Under the pieces are notes generated by a model that was given only the letters and a program-made list of their open reading frames with translations, did no database searches and was not told the DNA's origin. Positions 55,338-64,000 of a stretch of DNA of 64,000 bases are shown here, piece after piece (position 1 is the stretch's first letter; each line of letters starts with the position of its first letter). Origin of the DNA: Micromonospora polyrhachis (lineage in GTDB: Bacteria; Actinomycetota; Actinomycetes; Mycobacteriales; Micromonosporaceae); contig NZ_JACHJW010000001.1 of NCBI RefSeq assembly GCF_014203835.1, positions 6,150,501-6,214,500 on the forward strand, given 5' to 3'. The position numbers and the translations under genes are program-made.

Positions 55338-57229
55338 GCACCGACCAGTTGGCGGCCGGCGCACCGGTGGCGGATGGTGCCCAGCCGTCCGTGACGACCT
55401 GGACCCGGTTGGAGCCACGTACGCGGCGGGAGGACATGAGCCCGTCGCTGGAGGCCCGTACCGCCGACCCGCTGTGGCTGCTGGCCCGGCAGTGGCAGTT
55501 CGGTGAGTTCACCGGGGAGGACGCCGGTTCCCCGGTGGCTGCCCGGGTGCACGCCGAGGTGGCCGCGTTCACCCGGTACCGCCCCGGTGGGCGCTCTGGC
55601 AGCACGGTGCCCATGCCGTCCGGCGTACCGCTGGAGGCGCTGGTCGAGCGGGAGACCGCGGCCACCGCCGACGACCTGCGGTTCGCGGCCGAGACGGGGC
55701 AGCACTTCCTGCGGTTGCTCGCCGCTGCCGGGGCCGGCTCGCTCGCTTCGGCGATCATCGACCGTTTTCGGATCCCGGAGGTGCCGGTGGATGCGCCGTC
55801 GGCGACCGACCCGGCCACCGCCGGTTACCTGCGGCTGGTGGCCGGTCGGGTGCCGCATGGCGACCAGGTGTTGCGGGCCTGCGCCGACGGCTCGTTCCTG
55901 ACCGAGGTCGAAGTCCCGGAGGCGCTGCGGGAGACGGTGCGGACGGTGATCGCCGAGTGGCTGGCCTGGCTGGGGGTACCGGACCGTCCGGCGGGTCCGC
56001 CCGCCGGCTACCTGCTGCAACTGCCGGCGGTGATCTCGCCCGGGGTGGATCCCCGGCCCCAGACGCCGCCGTGGCCGGCGGCGGAGTTCCACCCGGTGAT
56101 CAGTACCCCCGGCCTGGAGGGCAGCGCCTGGCAGCGGGAACGGCTGGAGCACGAGTTCGCCATCGGTGCCGCCGGTTCGGCTGGCGAGGTGGTCCTCACC
56201 GCCCACGAGTACGACGGCGACCGGCTGGACTGGTACCACTTCGACCACGAGCCGGACGAGACGTTGCAGAGCGTGGCCTCGGTCGAGGACGTCGTCCGGA
56301 TCACCCTGCCCACGCCGGTGAGCTACGCCGGGATGCCGGCGGTCCGGTTCTGGGAGATGGAGGACTCCCGGGTCAACCTGGCCCAGATCGGCGCGAGCGC
56401 CGGTGACCTGGCCCGGATGTTCCTGATGGAGTACGGCCTGGTCTACGCCAACGACCACTTCCTCGTCCCCCTGGAACTGCCGGTCGGTTCCGCGACCCGG
56501 ATTCGGTCGCTGATCGTGACCGACACGTTCGGTGGGCAGACCCTGGTGCCGCCGGCCCCCGGGGGCCGGGGCTGGGCCTTGTTCCGCCCCGCCAGCGCGG
56601 CGACCGGTGATCCGGCCGACGTGCTGGTGCTGCCGGCCACCGTCGCGGCGACCACGGATTCCGAGCCGGTGGAGGAGGTCCGGTTCGGGCGGGACGAGAT
56701 GGCGAACCTGGCCTGGGCGATCGAGCGGACGGTCACCGGCGCGACCGGCCGGGGCATCGACCGGACCGCCCAGGTCGGCCGGGCCGCCGTACCGGAGCGG
56801 CCAGCGGTGCCACCGGCCGTCGACCCGGTAACCGGGCAGCCGGTGAACGTCCCGGACGCCTCGTACGCCTTCGCCACCACCGTGCCGGAGAACTGGGTGC
56901 CGCTGCTGCCCAAACCCTTCGAGGGCGACCCGACCTCGGTACGACTGCACCGCGTGCCGTTGCAGCAGCCGACCCGCGACGGGGAGCCGATCGCGGTGAC
57001 CGGTCACAGCCGGGTGCTGGACTGGCGGACCCGTTCCGGCGGCACCGAACTGGTCGAGTTGGCCATCCCGGAGGAGGAGGTGCCGCGCGCCGGGGCCCGG
57101 GTGGTGCGCCAGTGGCAACTGGCCCGGTGGACCGACGGTTCGGTGCACCTCTGGCTCGGCCGGGCGAAGCACACCGGCGGCGGGGAAGCCTCCAGCGGTC
57201 TGCGCTACGACGTCGTGGAGCACCGGTGA
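55334..57229 (+). CDS. Jumbo-cluster protein 5: 631-residue protein of unnamed family
   Basis: A 631-residue protein with a Trp-rich N-terminal block, DPLWLLARQWQFGEFTGEDA (from residue 45), and an otherwise beta-rich sequence without known motif, membrane segment or signal. It may be a shorter structural subunit partnering protein 4, to which it is coupled by an ATGA overlap and an AGGAGGG site. The frame is open about 190 codons further upstream inside the preceding gene, but the ATG at the overlap fits the coupling pattern of the cluster. Confidence 0.83.
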   Translation: MSTDQLAAGAPVADGAQPSVTTWTRLEPRTRREDMSPSLEARTADPLWLLARQWQFGEFTGEDAGSPVAARVHAEVAAFTRYRPGGRSGSTVPMPSGVPLEALVERETAATADDLRFAAETGQHFLRLLAAAGAGSLASAIIDRFRIPEVPVDAPSATDPATAGYLRLVAGRVPHGDQVLRACADGSFLTEVEVPEALRETVRTVIAEWLAWLGVPDRPAGPPAGYLLQLPAVISPGVDPRPQTPPWPAAEFHPVISTPGLEGSAWQRERLEHEFAIGAAGSAGEVVLTAHEYDGDRLDWYHFDHEPDETLQSVASVEDVVRITLPTPVSYAGMPAVRFWEMEDSRVNLAQIGASAGDLARMFLMEYGLVYANDHFLVPLELPVGSATRIRSLIVTDTFGGQTLVPPAPGGRGWALFRPASAATGDPADVLVLPATVAATTDSEPVEEVRFGRDEMANLAWAIERTVTGATGRGIDRTAQVGRAAVPERPAVPPAVDPVTGQPVNVPDASYAFATTVPENWVPLLPKPFEGDPTSVRLHRVPLQQPTRDGEPIAVTGHSRVLDWRTRSGGTELVELAIPEEEVPRAGARVVRQWQLARWTDGSVHLWLGRAKHTGGGEASSGLRYDVVEHR

Positions 57230-57281
57230 ACCGCCCCTCCCAGTTCCTTCTGACCACCCACCCGTACTCGCGGAGACGACG

Positions 57282-59153
57282 ATGACGATCACCTGGAAGA
57301 ACGGTTCGCCGCTGCCGATGGCCCGGCCCCGCTACTACGACCACCAGTATCTGCGCGCCACCGACCTGGCCCAGGCGGTGGACTATCTACTTGCCCGGCA
57401 GAACCTGGTCGCCCGGCTGCTGCACCCGGTGGGCGTGGTGAAGGGGCTGACCCTCACCCCGACCGGCAGTGACGTCACCGTCGGCGAGGGGGTGGCCGTC
57501 GACACCGACGGCTCGGTCATCGTGGTGCCGGAGGACCGGCGGGTCGCCCTGACCGCCGATGGCACGTTCTACGTGTCGCTGCGCTACCGGGAGTGGCTCA
57601 CCGACCGCCGGGACGAGGGCGGGGTGGCGGCAGAGACTCGCTGGACCGAGGAGGGACAGGTCGAGGTGACCACGGCCCGGCCGGCGGACCCGAACCGTTC
57701 CGTCGTCCTCGGTCGGGTCACCCGCAACCAGGGTGTGGTTACCGTGGACAGCACCGACCGGGTGGTGGCCGGACTGCGGGTGCCGGTCGGGGCGATCGTT
57801 CCCGCGATCGGCAACTCCCGGCAGGCCGGGATCCAGTTCCCCAGCGACCCCGGGGGCGGCGTCGGCGACGAGGCGTTCATTCGCTACTTCGCCACCTCGG
57901 GCGGGAACACGGTGCTGCGTCTCGGGGTCGGCAACGAGGCCGAGGACGCGATCGACTTCTACCAGGCCGGTGCGAACCGGCTGCGGATCAGCCGGTCGAT
58001 GCTGCAACTGGGCAGTCTGGACGGCGGCACCGTCGTCGCCGACCAGGTGGTCGCCGGGCTCGGCTTCTGGGGGCCGGGGGCGCAGCACGCGCAGTTCTCG
58101 TTCCGCGCCGGCCGGGGCTTCGAACTGGTCGACCGGAGCAACGACGGGCCCAGCCTGGACTACGGGTTGCACAGCCGGGCGTACACCGATCTGGAGCTGC
58201 GGGAGCTGCGGGCCGCCACCGTACGGGGCCGGGGTGGGCTGGGGCTGGTCACCGACGGCACGATGACCGTACGGTCGGCGGGCGGCCTGCACCTGATCAA
58301 GGAAGCCGGGGCCAGCGGTGACCTGAGCGTGCAGGGCAATCTGGCGGTCGGCGGCGACATCTACCTGGGGGCCAGCCGTTACGTCACCGCCAACGGCCGG
58401 ATGCACCTCAACGGCTCGGAGCGGCTCTACCTGCTCAACCACAGTGGCGTCTACATCGGCTACGGCGGCAGCGGTGCCGGCCCGGAGACGGGTTGCCTCT
58501 GGGTGGAGAACCGAGGCTTCATCGGCGGCAACGCCCAGATCAACGGCACCCTCGGGGTGCGGGTGAGCCCGAACTCGCTGCCCGACTGGAGCGGCGGCGG
58601 GATCGGCACCTTCGACATGTTCGTCTCCGGGGCGCTCTATGCCGGTCCGCTCGGCGGGCCGTACCCCGTCGCGATCGACGCCGCCGGGCGGATTCAGGGC
58701 AAGACCAAGCAGTTCGTCATCGACCACCCGTTGGACGATCCGGCGGACCCGAACCGCCGGGTGCTCGTACACGCCGCGGTGGAGGGGCCGGAGAACGGCG
58801 TCTACTACCGGGGTGAGGGACAGCTCGTCGACGGGGCGGCCACCGTCGAACTGCCCACATACTTCGAGGCGTTGACCCGTCCGGAGGGCCGTACCGTCCA
58901 GCTCACCCCGGTCTTCGAGGACGACGAGCCGGTGTCGCCGCTGGCGGCGTCGCGGGTCGCGGCCGGCGAGTTCCGGGTACGCACCGTCGACGGTGCGAAG
59001 GCATCGCACACCTTCTACTGGCAGGTCTCCGCGATCCGGGCCGACCTGGAGCCACTGGAGACGGAGGTGCCGGCCGCCTCGATCCAGTCGCGTCGACCGG
59101 CGGTGCCGAGTAGGACAGCCGGTCTCAGTCTCGCCCCGGACCTCACCGTCTGA
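57282..59153 (+). CDS. Jumbo-cluster protein 6: tail-spike/fibre-like protein
   Basis: A 623-residue protein. The N-terminus (about 12-55: PRYYDHQYLRATDLAQAVDY, then LLHPVGVVKGL) resembles the attachment domain of phage-tail or injection-system fibre adaptors. The middle (about 150-450) is Gly/Val-rich with repeated short strands, as in a beta-helix. The C-terminus from K474 (KTKQFVIDHPLDDP, then GPENGVYYRGEG) resembles the conserved end domain of bacterial tail-spike-like proteins. No phage genes are nearby. It begins 52 nt after protein 5 with GGAGACGACG-type leader and ends 27 nt before a strong hairpin. Likely the outer, target-binding part of the assembly; that is inference. Confidence 0.85.
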   Translation: MTITWKNGSPLPMARPRYYDHQYLRATDLAQAVDYLLARQNLVARLLHPVGVVKGLTLTPTGSDVTVGEGVAVDTDGSVIVVPEDRRVALTADGTFYVSLRYREWLTDRRDEGGVAAETRWTEEGQVEVTTARPADPNRSVVLGRVTRNQGVVTVDSTDRVVAGLRVPVGAIVPAIGNSRQAGIQFPSDPGGGVGDEAFIRYFATSGGNTVLRLGVGNEAEDAIDFYQAGANRLRISRSMLQLGSLDGGTVVADQVVAGLGFWGPGAQHAQFSFRAGRGFELVDRSNDGPSLDYGLHSRAYTDLELRELRAATVRGRGGLGLVTDGTMTVRSAGGLHLIKEAGASGDLSVQGNLAVGGDIYLGASRYVTANGRMHLNGSERLYLLNHSGVYIGYGGSGAGPETGCLWVENRGFIGGNAQINGTLGVRVSPNSLPDWSGGGIGTFDMFVSGALYAGPLGGPYPVAIDAAGRIQGKTKQFVIDHPLDDPADPNRRVLVHAAVEGPENGVYYRGEGQLVDGAATVELPTYFEALTRPEGRTVQLTPVFEDDEPVSPLAASRVAAGEFRVRTVDGAKASHTFYWQVSAIRADLEPLETEVPAASIQSRRPAVPSRTAGLSLAPDLTV

Positions 59154-59180
59154 GCCCGAGCTGGTGCTGTTCGCCTGACA

Positions 59181-59226
59181 GTGCCACGGCCGCATTCCTC
59201 AAACCGGAGGGGTGCGGCCGTGGCAC
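59181..59226 (+). terminator. Hairpin terminator of jumbo cluster
   Basis: GTGCCACGGCCGCA and TGCGGCCGTGGCAC form a perfect 14-bp stem with an 18-nt loop that itself can pair CCTC with GAGG. It begins 28 nt after the last cluster stop. No T-tract. Confidence 0.8.
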
Positions 59227-59385
59227 ATAGTCAACTCAGCACGCCGGTCAGGGCGCCGGTGAGTACGGCGTCGAACCGGTCGTGGGGGTTGACGCGCCGA
59301 GGGGTAACCACTCGCTGTCGAGTGAGAGGGGATTGCGGTGGGGCCTGATGTGTCGATGATCGTCACCTGCTGAAGAATCGACGGT

Positions 59386-60192
59386 GTGGCCGTAGAACTG
59401 ATCACCGACCCGGACGACGAGCGGATCGCCGACTATCGGGCGCTCACCGATGTCGAGCTGCGTACCCGTTGGGAGCCGCCGCACGGCCTGTTCATCGCCG
59501 AGGGAGAGCTGGTGCTGCGTCGGGCGCTGCGGGCTGGCTATCGCCCACGTTCGTTCCTGGTCGACGCCAAGCGGATCGACCAGCTCGGTGATCTGGCCGA
59601 GTCCGGGCCGGCGTATGCGGCCAGCCAGACGGTGCTGGAGGCGGTCACCGGGTTCCACGTCCACCGGGGGGTGCTGGCGTCGTTCCACCGCAAGCCCCTG
59701 CCGGCCGCGTCGGAGGTGCTGGCCGCCGCTCGGCGCGTGGCCATCCTCGAGGACGTCAACAACCACACCAACATCGGGGCGGTCTACCGGGGGGCAGCGG
59801 CCCTCGGCATCGACGCGGTGCTGCTCTCGCCATCCTGTGCCGACCCGCTCTACCGCCGGAGCGTACGGGTCAGCATGGGTGAGGTGTTCGCGGTGCCGTA
59901 CGCGACGCTGGAACCCTGGCCCGACGGTCTGGCCCAGGTGCGTGCGGCCGGCTTCACGGTGCTGGCCCTGACCCCGGCCCCCGACGCGGTGGCGATCCAG
60001 CGGCTGACCGCCGAGCAGCGTGCGCGTACCGCCCTACTGCTCGGTGCCGAGGGGGCCGGTCTGACCCGGGCAGCCCAGGCAGCCAGCGACGTACGGGTGG
60101 TCATCCCGATGCGGCGGGAGGTCGACTCGCTCAACGTCGCCGCCGCCGCTGCGGTGGCCTTCTGGGAGTTGGGCCGCGAGGATCCGATCTGA
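59386..60192 (+). CDS. TrmH/SpoU family RNA 2'-O-methyltransferase
   Basis: A 268-residue SPOUT methyltransferase that transfers methyl from SAM to a ribose 2'-OH in tRNA or rRNA. An N-terminal substrate-binding domain (1-110) precedes the knot: motif 1 EDVNNHTNIGAVYRGAAALG, motif 2 LLGAEGAGL, motif 3 IPMRREVDSLNVAAAAAVAF. The exact RNA target is not readable. The GTG start has no Shine-Dalgarno site; AAGAAT seven bases upstream may be a leaderless -10 box. A small inverted repeat CACTCG-N4-CGAGTG lies about 65 nt upstream. Confidence 0.93.
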   Translation: MAVELITDPDDERIADYRALTDVELRTRWEPPHGLFIAEGELVLRRALRAGYRPRSFLVDAKRIDQLGDLAESGPAYAASQTVLEAVTGFHVHRGVLASFHRKPLPAASEVLAAARRVAILEDVNNHTNIGAVYRGAAALGIDAVLLSPSCADPLYRRSVRVSMGEVFAVPYATLEPWPDGLAQVRAAGFTVLALTPAPDAVAIQRLTAEQRARTALLLGAEGAGLTRAAQAASDVRVVIPMRREVDSLNVAAAAAVAFWELGREDPI

Positions 60193-60249
60193 CGGTCAGC
60201 AGGGCTGGGCTGATCTCGGCCAGGTCCCACCGCGTCCGGTAGCGAGAAT

Positions 60250-60801
60250 CTATGCGTTGGGGTCGCGAAGACCGACTGCGTCGTGCCGCCAGAACGGCTC
60301 CGCGTAGACCAGCGTCCCGGTCATCCACGGCTTGTACCCGGGGAGCCTGATGGCTTGGAACGCGCCATCCGGGATGCGCAGGGACGGCTTTCGGAACCCC
60401 TGGTCGCCACCGGGCGCAAATCCGAAACGTGCGTAATAGCGCGGATCGCCCTCCAGGAAGACGAGGGTGACGGTCCGTTCGGCGAGAACCCTCAGTCCGT
60501 GTCGGACCAGCACCGACCCGATGCCCCGCCCCTGGTGTTCGGGCAGGACGGCCAACGGACTGAGCACCTGGACCTCGACCAGCCGCCGAGGGGCGTCGAG
60601 AAGGCTGCGGGTGAACATGATGTGCCCGACGATCTGTCCGTCATGCTCCGCGACCAGCGAGAGACCATCCGAAGGTGTGATGCTGTCCCGCAGGGTGTCG
60701 ACCAGGTCGGCTACGACCCGGCCGTGGTCGGCACCGAACGCCTGAAGGTGCAAATCCCGTACAGACTTCCTGTCGCCCGGGCGTTCTTCGCGGAGATCCA
60801 T
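60250..60801 (-). CDS. GNAT family N-acetyltransferase
   Basis: A 183-residue GNAT enzyme of the YhbS-like group: VLPEHQGRGIGSVLV is the acetyl-CoA loop and LEGDPRYYARFGFAPG the C-terminal signature. Small-molecule or N-terminal acetylation; substrate unknown. The start chosen, MDLREERPGD, lacks a Shine-Dalgarno site but has TACCCT six bases upstream. The frame continues open upstream to 60957, but that part overlaps the argG promoter. Divergent from argG. Confidence 0.87.
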   Translation of the reverse strand: MDLREERPGDRKSVRDLHLQAFGADHGRVVADLVDTLRDSITPSDGLSLVAEHDGQIVGHIMFTRSLLDAPRRLVEVQVLSPLAVLPEHQGRGIGSVLVRHGLRVLAERTVTLVFLEGDPRYYARFGFAPGGDQGFRKPSLRIPDGAFQAIRLPGYKPWMTGTLVYAEPFWRHDAVGLRDPNA

Positions 60802-60807
60802 GCCGGG

Positions 60808-60813
60808 AGGGTA
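60808..60813 (-). promoter_or_regulatory. Leaderless-type -10 box, GNAT gene
   Basis: TACCCT on the minus strand ends 6 nt before the ATG. Confidence 0.5.
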
Positions 60814-60947
60814 GGGAGCGTTCCTGACCGCTCGCACATGTTTTTTGGGCCCGAGGACGCCGAGGTGCCCCCCTGAGCCGTACGCCGTCGACTCCGGCAG
60901 TGGGCAGCGACACGTCGTTGGGCCGGGGGAGCGGCCGACTTCTATTT

Positions 60948-62502
<1,555 letters not shown>

Positions 62503-62541
62503 GCCGGCCGAGCCATCGCTTGCCGGCACGGAAAGTCTAGA

Positions 62542-62587
62542 GTTGCCATGTTGGAAACACGGGGGTTACTGTTTCCAACATGGCAAC
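62542..62587. promoter_or_regulatory. Perfect 17-bp inverted repeat over the start of the 62580 gene
   Basis: GTTGCCATGTTGGAAAC (62542-62558) and GTTTCCAACATGGCAAC (62571-62587) are perfect arms with a 12-nt spacer. The right arm contains the ATG at 62580. TCTAGA-type -10 sequence lies just before the left arm. It is a strong candidate operator for the winged-helix regulator encoded second in this operon; as RNA it would also bury the start codon. Confidence 0.75.
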
Positions 62588-63083
62588 AGACGTGACACCG
62601 CCCCCATCCTGGCCGACTCCCGATCAGGCGCGCGCCGCGCTGGGCGACGCCGCACAGGTCCAAGCGTCGGTCGCCCGGCTGTCGGCCACGCCGTGGCCGC
62701 TGTGGTTCACCGCCTGCCTCGCGGGGTACTGCGGCGCGCTCCCCATCGTCTTCGGCGGGGTGATCGCCGACCCGGAATGGTTGCTGCCGCGCGCGGCCTG
62801 GTTGGTGGCCGGGGTGCTCCTGCTCGCGGTGTACCTGTCGCTGTTCGCCGTGGCGGGGCGCGCCTGGCAGAGTCGGACCGGCGTGGCGCTGCGCATGGAC
62901 GTGTTACCCAAGCGGATCGCGCTGCCCGGGGCGATCGGCTATCCAGCCGTGACCGTGGTGGCGCTGGTGGTGTTCTGGCTTACCGGCAACCCACTGCCCC
63001 TCTTCGCGGCCTCCGCCGTCGGCATCGCCCTGGCCGTTGGTTTCCACCTGTTGTTCGTACGGCTGCACACGAGGTCGGTGTGA
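62580..63083 (+). CDS. Four-helix membrane protein of unknown function
   Basis: A 167-residue protein with a polar N-terminus (1-38) and four hydrophobic helices (about 42-60, 70-90, 112-133 and 138-158), without a recognised motif. The ATG lies inside the right arm of a perfect inverted repeat, and no Shine-Dalgarno site is evident. Its stop overlaps the GTG of the regulator gene (GTGA). Membrane proteins paired with this class of regulator are common in actinobacteria and are usually unnamed. Confidence 0.78.
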   Translation: MATDVTPPPSWPTPDQARAALGDAAQVQASVARLSATPWPLWFTACLAGYCGALPIVFGGVIADPEWLLPRAAWLVAGVLLLAVYLSLFAVAGRAWQSRTGVALRMDVLPKRIALPGAIGYPAVTVVALVVFWLTGNPLPLFAASAVGIALAVGFHLLFVRLHTRSV

Positions 63084-63385
63084 CCGGAGACCTCGTCGGA
63101 GGCTTCGACGCCACCATCCACGCCCCCAACCGCCTGCGAATCTGTGCCCTGCTCGACACGGCCGGGGAGGCCGAGTTCGGCGTCGTTCAGGAGCAGTTGG
63201 CGGTCTCCGCGTCGGTGCTCAGCAAGCACGTGACCGTCCTGATGGAGGCCGGTTACGTCGAACAGCGCAAGGCGGTCCGGGAGACCCGGCAGCGCGTCTG
63301 GCTGTGCCTCACCCGGGAGGGTCGGTCCGCCTATCGGGCCCATGTTGCGGCGCTTCGGGCAATCGTCGGTGAGCAGCCGCGATAG
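63080..63385 (+). CDS. Winged-helix transcriptional regulator (HTH_34/MarR-like)
   Basis: A 101-residue winged-helix DNA-binding protein. FDATIHAPNRLRICALL, then VSASVLSKHVTVLMEAGYVE (recognition helix) and RVWLCLTREGRSAY (wing and C-terminus) match the single-domain HTH_34 group. It is coupled to the membrane protein gene by a GTGA overlap and probably binds the inverted repeat at 62542-62587, giving autoregulation. Confidence 0.9.
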   Translation: MTGDLVGGFDATIHAPNRLRICALLDTAGEAEFGVVQEQLAVSASVLSKHVTVLMEAGYVEQRKAVRETRQRVWLCLTREGRSAYRAHVAALRAIVGEQPR

Positions 63386-63468
63386 CCGGACCACCCAGAC
63401 CCGGGCGTCCCGTGGTGCCGTGGTGCGGTTGCCGGTGAGCCAACCGCACCCGACCGCTGCCAGGTGGG

Positions 63469-63657
63469 TCAGCGTTCGCCGACGACCTGTAGGAACGACC
63501 GCCAGGCGGCCGGCGTGAAGACGAGCGCCGGCCCCTGCCGGTCCTTGCTGTCCCGTACGGCCACGGCACCGGGCAGGTTGTCAGCCACCTCGACGCAGTC
63601 GCCGCCACTGGCACCGCTGCGGATGGACTTGCGCCACCGGGCGTCGGTCAGGTCCAT
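63469..63657 (-). CDS. DUF397 domain-containing protein
   Basis: A 62-residue DUF397 protein: RWRKSIRSGASGGDCVEVA, then VAVRDSKDRQGPALVF and AAWRSFL are the family pattern. DUF397 proteins partner XRE/DUF5753 regulators, as in Streptomyces WhiJ-type development and antibiotic loci. Its ATG lies 10 nt inside the end of the upstream XRE gene, so the two are translationally linked. Confidence 0.92.
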   Translation of the reverse strand: MDLTDARWRKSIRSGASGGDCVEVADNLPGAVAVRDSKDRQGPALVFTPAAWRSFLQVVGER

Positions 63658-64000
63658 TGCTTCATCATCTCCTTGATCAGGTCCAGCGACTGCCGGCGCG
63701 ACAGCGCCTCGTTGCGCACACCATCCCACCTACTCAGCAGCGCGGCCAGACCCTCCTCGCTGTCCACCAGGAACCCGCCGAGCTGGGTCTCCAGGTGCCC
63801 CACCCAGCCGCCCTCGGCGGACCGGGCCAGGATGAACGGGCCGGACTGCCCGATGTGGAAGACGACATCGGTGGGGATGACGTGGATGCTGATGTGTGGG
63901 CGTTCGGCGCATTCCACCAGGTGGGCGAGTTGCTCGGCCATCAGCGCGTCGTAGCCCTCGCCGGTGCGCCGCACCGCCCGTTCGTCGAGGACGGCGAAGA
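63648..64000 (-). CDS. XRE family regulator with DUF5753 (5' end outside window)
   Basis: Only the C-terminal 117 residues are in the window. FAVLDERAVRRTGEGYDALM, ISIHVIPTD and GGFLVDSEEG are the DUF5753 ligand-sensing domain that follows an N-terminal XRE helix-turn-helix in these regulators. The helix-turn-helix itself would lie beyond 64000. It overlaps the DUF397 gene, its usual small partner. Confidence 0.87.
   Translation of the reverse strand, partial: FAVLDERAVRRTGEGYDALMAEQLAHLVECAERPHISIHVIPTDVVFHIGQSGPFILARSAEGGWVGHLETQLGGFLVDSEEGLAALLSRWDGVRNEALSRRQSLDLIKEMMKQWT

Noticed and set aside
37448-59153. Interpretation of the jumbo cluster as a prophage or contractile injection system
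   Set aside because: No sheath, tube, baseplate, AAA+ disassembly, terminase, portal, capsid or integrase gene is present in 64 kb; only one protein is fibre-like.

Overview
The window is one contiguous piece of a high-GC actinobacterial chromosome. Strong G/C third positions, many GTG starts, ATGA/GTGA stop-start overlaps, an InhA-type FabI, a cysteine-bearing actinobacterial ferrochelatase and a DUF5753/DUF397 regulator pair point to Micromonosporaceae (Micromonospora- or Salinispora-like). The genus is inference. I see no rRNA, tRNA, CRISPR array, transposase or integrase.

Layout. 1-5.3 kb: aconitase (3' end outside the window) and an Hsp70-ATPase/beta-propeller membrane protein. 5.5-10.1 kb: a double GNAT enzyme, a TrkA-N/RyR membrane protein coupled to a SLOG-like protein, and a divergent pair of a degenerate SDR and an HxlR regulator. 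10.2-16.5 kb: Xaa-Pro aminopeptidase, asparagine synthetase, a secreted AA10 lytic polysaccharide monooxygenase with CBM2, a metallo-beta-lactamase-fold hydrolase and a FlK-like thioesterase. 16.6-23.4 kb: a PAP2 membrane enzyme, a bacterial PH-domain pair with a small cysteine protein, and a MoxR/DUF58/VWA operon. 23.5-32.2 kb: Nudix hydrolase with a tiny membrane peptide gene, a NarL-type two-component system, FabG-FabI-ferrochelatase-HAD, and DUF3097. 32.3-37.1 kb: serine hydrolase, NfeD-SPFH pair and small membrane proteins.

37.4-59.2 kb is the unusual part: five very large co-directional genes of 1462, 1262, 1673, 1548 and 631 residues, followed by a sixth of 623 residues. Spacing is zero to 52 nt except at the edges, two junctions are ATGA overlaps, and the run ends at a strong hairpin. 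The proteins are a cytoplasmic-looking PhoD-type metallophosphoesterase with a peptidoglycan-binding-like region, a DUF6603-like beta-rich giant, a giant carrying tectonin-like and FG-GAP propellers, two giants of unnamed family, and a tail-spike-like protein. None has a visible signal peptide, and there is no phage capsid, sheath, tube or secretion gene. This looks like one multi-protein apparatus of unknown function and is my best candidate for an undescribed system.

59.4-64 kb returns to ordinary genes: a TrmH-type RNA methyltransferase, a GNAT enzyme, argG behind a candidate ARG box, a small membrane protein plus winged-helix regulator behind a perfect 17-bp inverted repeat, and a DUF397/XRE-DUF5753 pair cut by the window end.

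Across the window, at least eight genes without a Shine-Dalgarno sequence have a TANNNT hexamer 6-8 nt before the start codon, the signature of leaderless transcripts. Two intergenic copies of a palindromic GGAAGGGCCC element share an AAGCGATAAG core and may belong to a dispersed repeat family.
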